From: an uncultured Phycisphaerales bacterium
GTDB taxonomy: Bacteria; Planctomycetota; Phycisphaerae; Phycisphaerales; SM1A02
Assembly: GCA_946886375.1 (NCBI GenBank)
Contig: CAMPIL010000238.1
Location: forward strand, 1 to 5,784
Reading direction: 5' to 3'
Length of the DNA stretch: 5,784 nucleotides
Below, piece after piece: positions 5,089 to 5,784 of the stretch (position 1 is the first letter of the stretch; each line of letters starts with the position of its first letter). The translations under genes and the position numbers were made by a program. A model generated the notes under the pieces. That model worked only from the letters and a program-made list of their open reading frames with translations. It had not been told where the DNA came from and searched no databases.

Positions 5089-5784
5089 ATGTCCCCGTCC
5101 CCCAAAGCCCTGCTGCGACTCGCCCACAGTCCCGACCCGGACGATGCGTTCATGTGGTGGCCGCTGTTTGAACGAAACGGCCGGCCGCCCGCGCTGGACA
5201 CCGGCCGCTTTCGCTTCGTGGGCGCGACGGCGGACATTGAAACGCTGAATCAGAGATCGGAAGCCGGCGATTTTGAGATCACCGCGATCAGTTGCGCGCA
5301 GTACCCGCGCGTGAAGGATCGCTATGCCCTCACCGCCTGCGGCGCATCGATGGGCGAGCAATACGGCCCGAAACTTGTCTCTGGCGATCGACTTTCCGTC
5401 GATGATCTCAATCGCAGCGATGTGACGATCGCGATTCCCGGCGCTCGGACCTCTGCGTTCATCACCACGTGCATGCGGCTGGGAACCACGAAGTTCCGCC
5501 ATCAGGTTGTGCCATTTGAGACGATCATCGATCGGGTCGCCGACGGCACGTTTGCGGCGGGACTGATTATCCATGAAGGGCAGTTGACGTATGAAACCGC
5601 AGGGCTTCACTTGATTGAAGACCTGGGCGCATGGTGGTGGCGCGAACATCAATTGCCGCTGCCGCTGGGCGTGAACGTGATCCGCCGCGATCTCGAAGCG
5701 CAGCACGGCAAGGGAACGCTGGGCGAGGTGACGGCGTTGCTCCGGCGATCGGTCGAGTACGCCCTGGAGCATCGAGCCGAGGCG
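5089..5784 (+). CDS. mqnD: 1,4-dihydroxy-6-naphthoate synthase (menaquinone futalosine pathway), C-terminus cut by window end
   Basis: 232 codons, open to the window edge; the family is usually about 270-290 residues, so roughly the last fifth is missing. MqnD converts cyclic dehypoxanthine futalosine to 1,4-dihydroxy-6-naphthoate in the cytoplasm and has a periplasmic-binding-protein-like fold. Seen: N-terminal LAHSPDPDDAFMWWPL (11-26), where many MqnD proteins have SPCPND; ADIETLNQRSEAGDFEITAIS (48-68, split across the first lobe); IPGARTSAF (116-124); GLIIHEGQLTY (158-168), whose His162 aligns with the histidine proposed as catalytic in the Thermus enzyme; DLGAWWW (178-184); and LPLPLGVNVIRRDL (189-202). 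ATG 5089 is chosen because only about eight residues precede the conserved strand. An in-frame ATG at 5050, overlapping the upstream TGA, would add 13 residues. Neither has a clear Shine-Dalgarno sequence. A related MqnA-like or other substrate-binding protein is less likely given the HEG and LPLPLG motifs. Confidence 0.88.
   Translation, partial: MSPSPKALLRLAHSPDPDDAFMWWPLFERNGRPPALDTGRFRFVGATADIETLNQRSEAGDFEITAISCAQYPRVKDRYALTACGASMGEQYGPKLVSGDRLSVDDLNRSDVTIAIPGARTSAFITTCMRLGTTKFRHQVVPFETIIDRVADGTFAAGLIIHEGQLTYETAGLHLIEDLGAWWWREHQLPLPLGVNVIRRDLEAQHGKGTLGEVTALLRRSVEYALEHRAEA

Noticed and set aside
4828..5772. 314-codon open frame on the minus strand
   Set aside because: It is antisense to the membrane gene and to mqnD, both supported by motifs or membrane segments. 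Its translation has no coherent domain.
1..5784. CRISPR arrays, tRNA/rRNA genes, transposases, attachment sites
   Set aside because: I saw no regularly spaced direct repeats, cloverleaf-like segments or transposase motifs on reading both strands.

Overview
The window most likely comes from a planctomycete, probably of the Phycisphaerae or a near relative. The main evidence is the large secreted protein at 2197-4308. It combines AGGxF / IAxWNGxxW propeller repeats, DxNxNGxxD(E)C calcium-loop motifs and a C-terminal pair of GDGxVNVNDLLxVINxWG dockerin-like repeats, a combination I associate with planctomycete surface proteins. The start of an mqnD-like futalosine-pathway gene fits this but is not specific to the group. 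The taxonomic call rests on recognised motifs, not on a database search.

Layout. At the left edge, on the minus strand, lies the N-terminal 161 codons of a lipoprotein with a clear lipobox (C33) followed by TPR-like helical repeats (483 down to 1; it continues beyond the window). A 140-base divergent spacer (484-623) holds an interrupted GC-rich hairpin. On the plus strand a complete 513-residue AMP-forming acyl-CoA/acyl-ACP synthetase follows (624-2165). It has all the core adenylation motifs and an unusual proline/glutamine-rich insertion. A sigma70-like promoter (TTGACT-N17-CATACT, 2162-2190) overlaps the synthetase stop codon. It is placed so that transcription would start at, or within a base or two of, the ATG of the next gene, a 703-residue exported beta-propeller / dockerin-like protein (2197-4308). 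A 289-base spacer without a convincing gene comes next. Then follows a 151-residue four-helix membrane protein of unknown function (4598-5053), and finally the first 232 codons of an mqnD-like 1,4-dihydroxy-6-naphthoate synthase (5089 to the window end).

How the genes relate. The membrane gene and mqnD form a likely transcription unit: they are 35 bases apart, or overlap by ATGA if the alternative mqnD start is used, and alternative hairpins span the junction. The lipoprotein and the synthetase are divergent. The surface protein appears to have its own promoter and has more variable, generally lower third-position GC than its neighbours, so it looks like an independent accessory gene between housekeeping genes.

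No CRISPR array, transposase, rRNA/tRNA or defence cassette is visible. I found no clearly new multi-gene system. The points most worth a second look are the exact seven-unit, circularly permuted propeller, the apparently leaderless start of the surface protein, the in-frame insertion in the synthetase, and the membrane-protein/mqnD junction.
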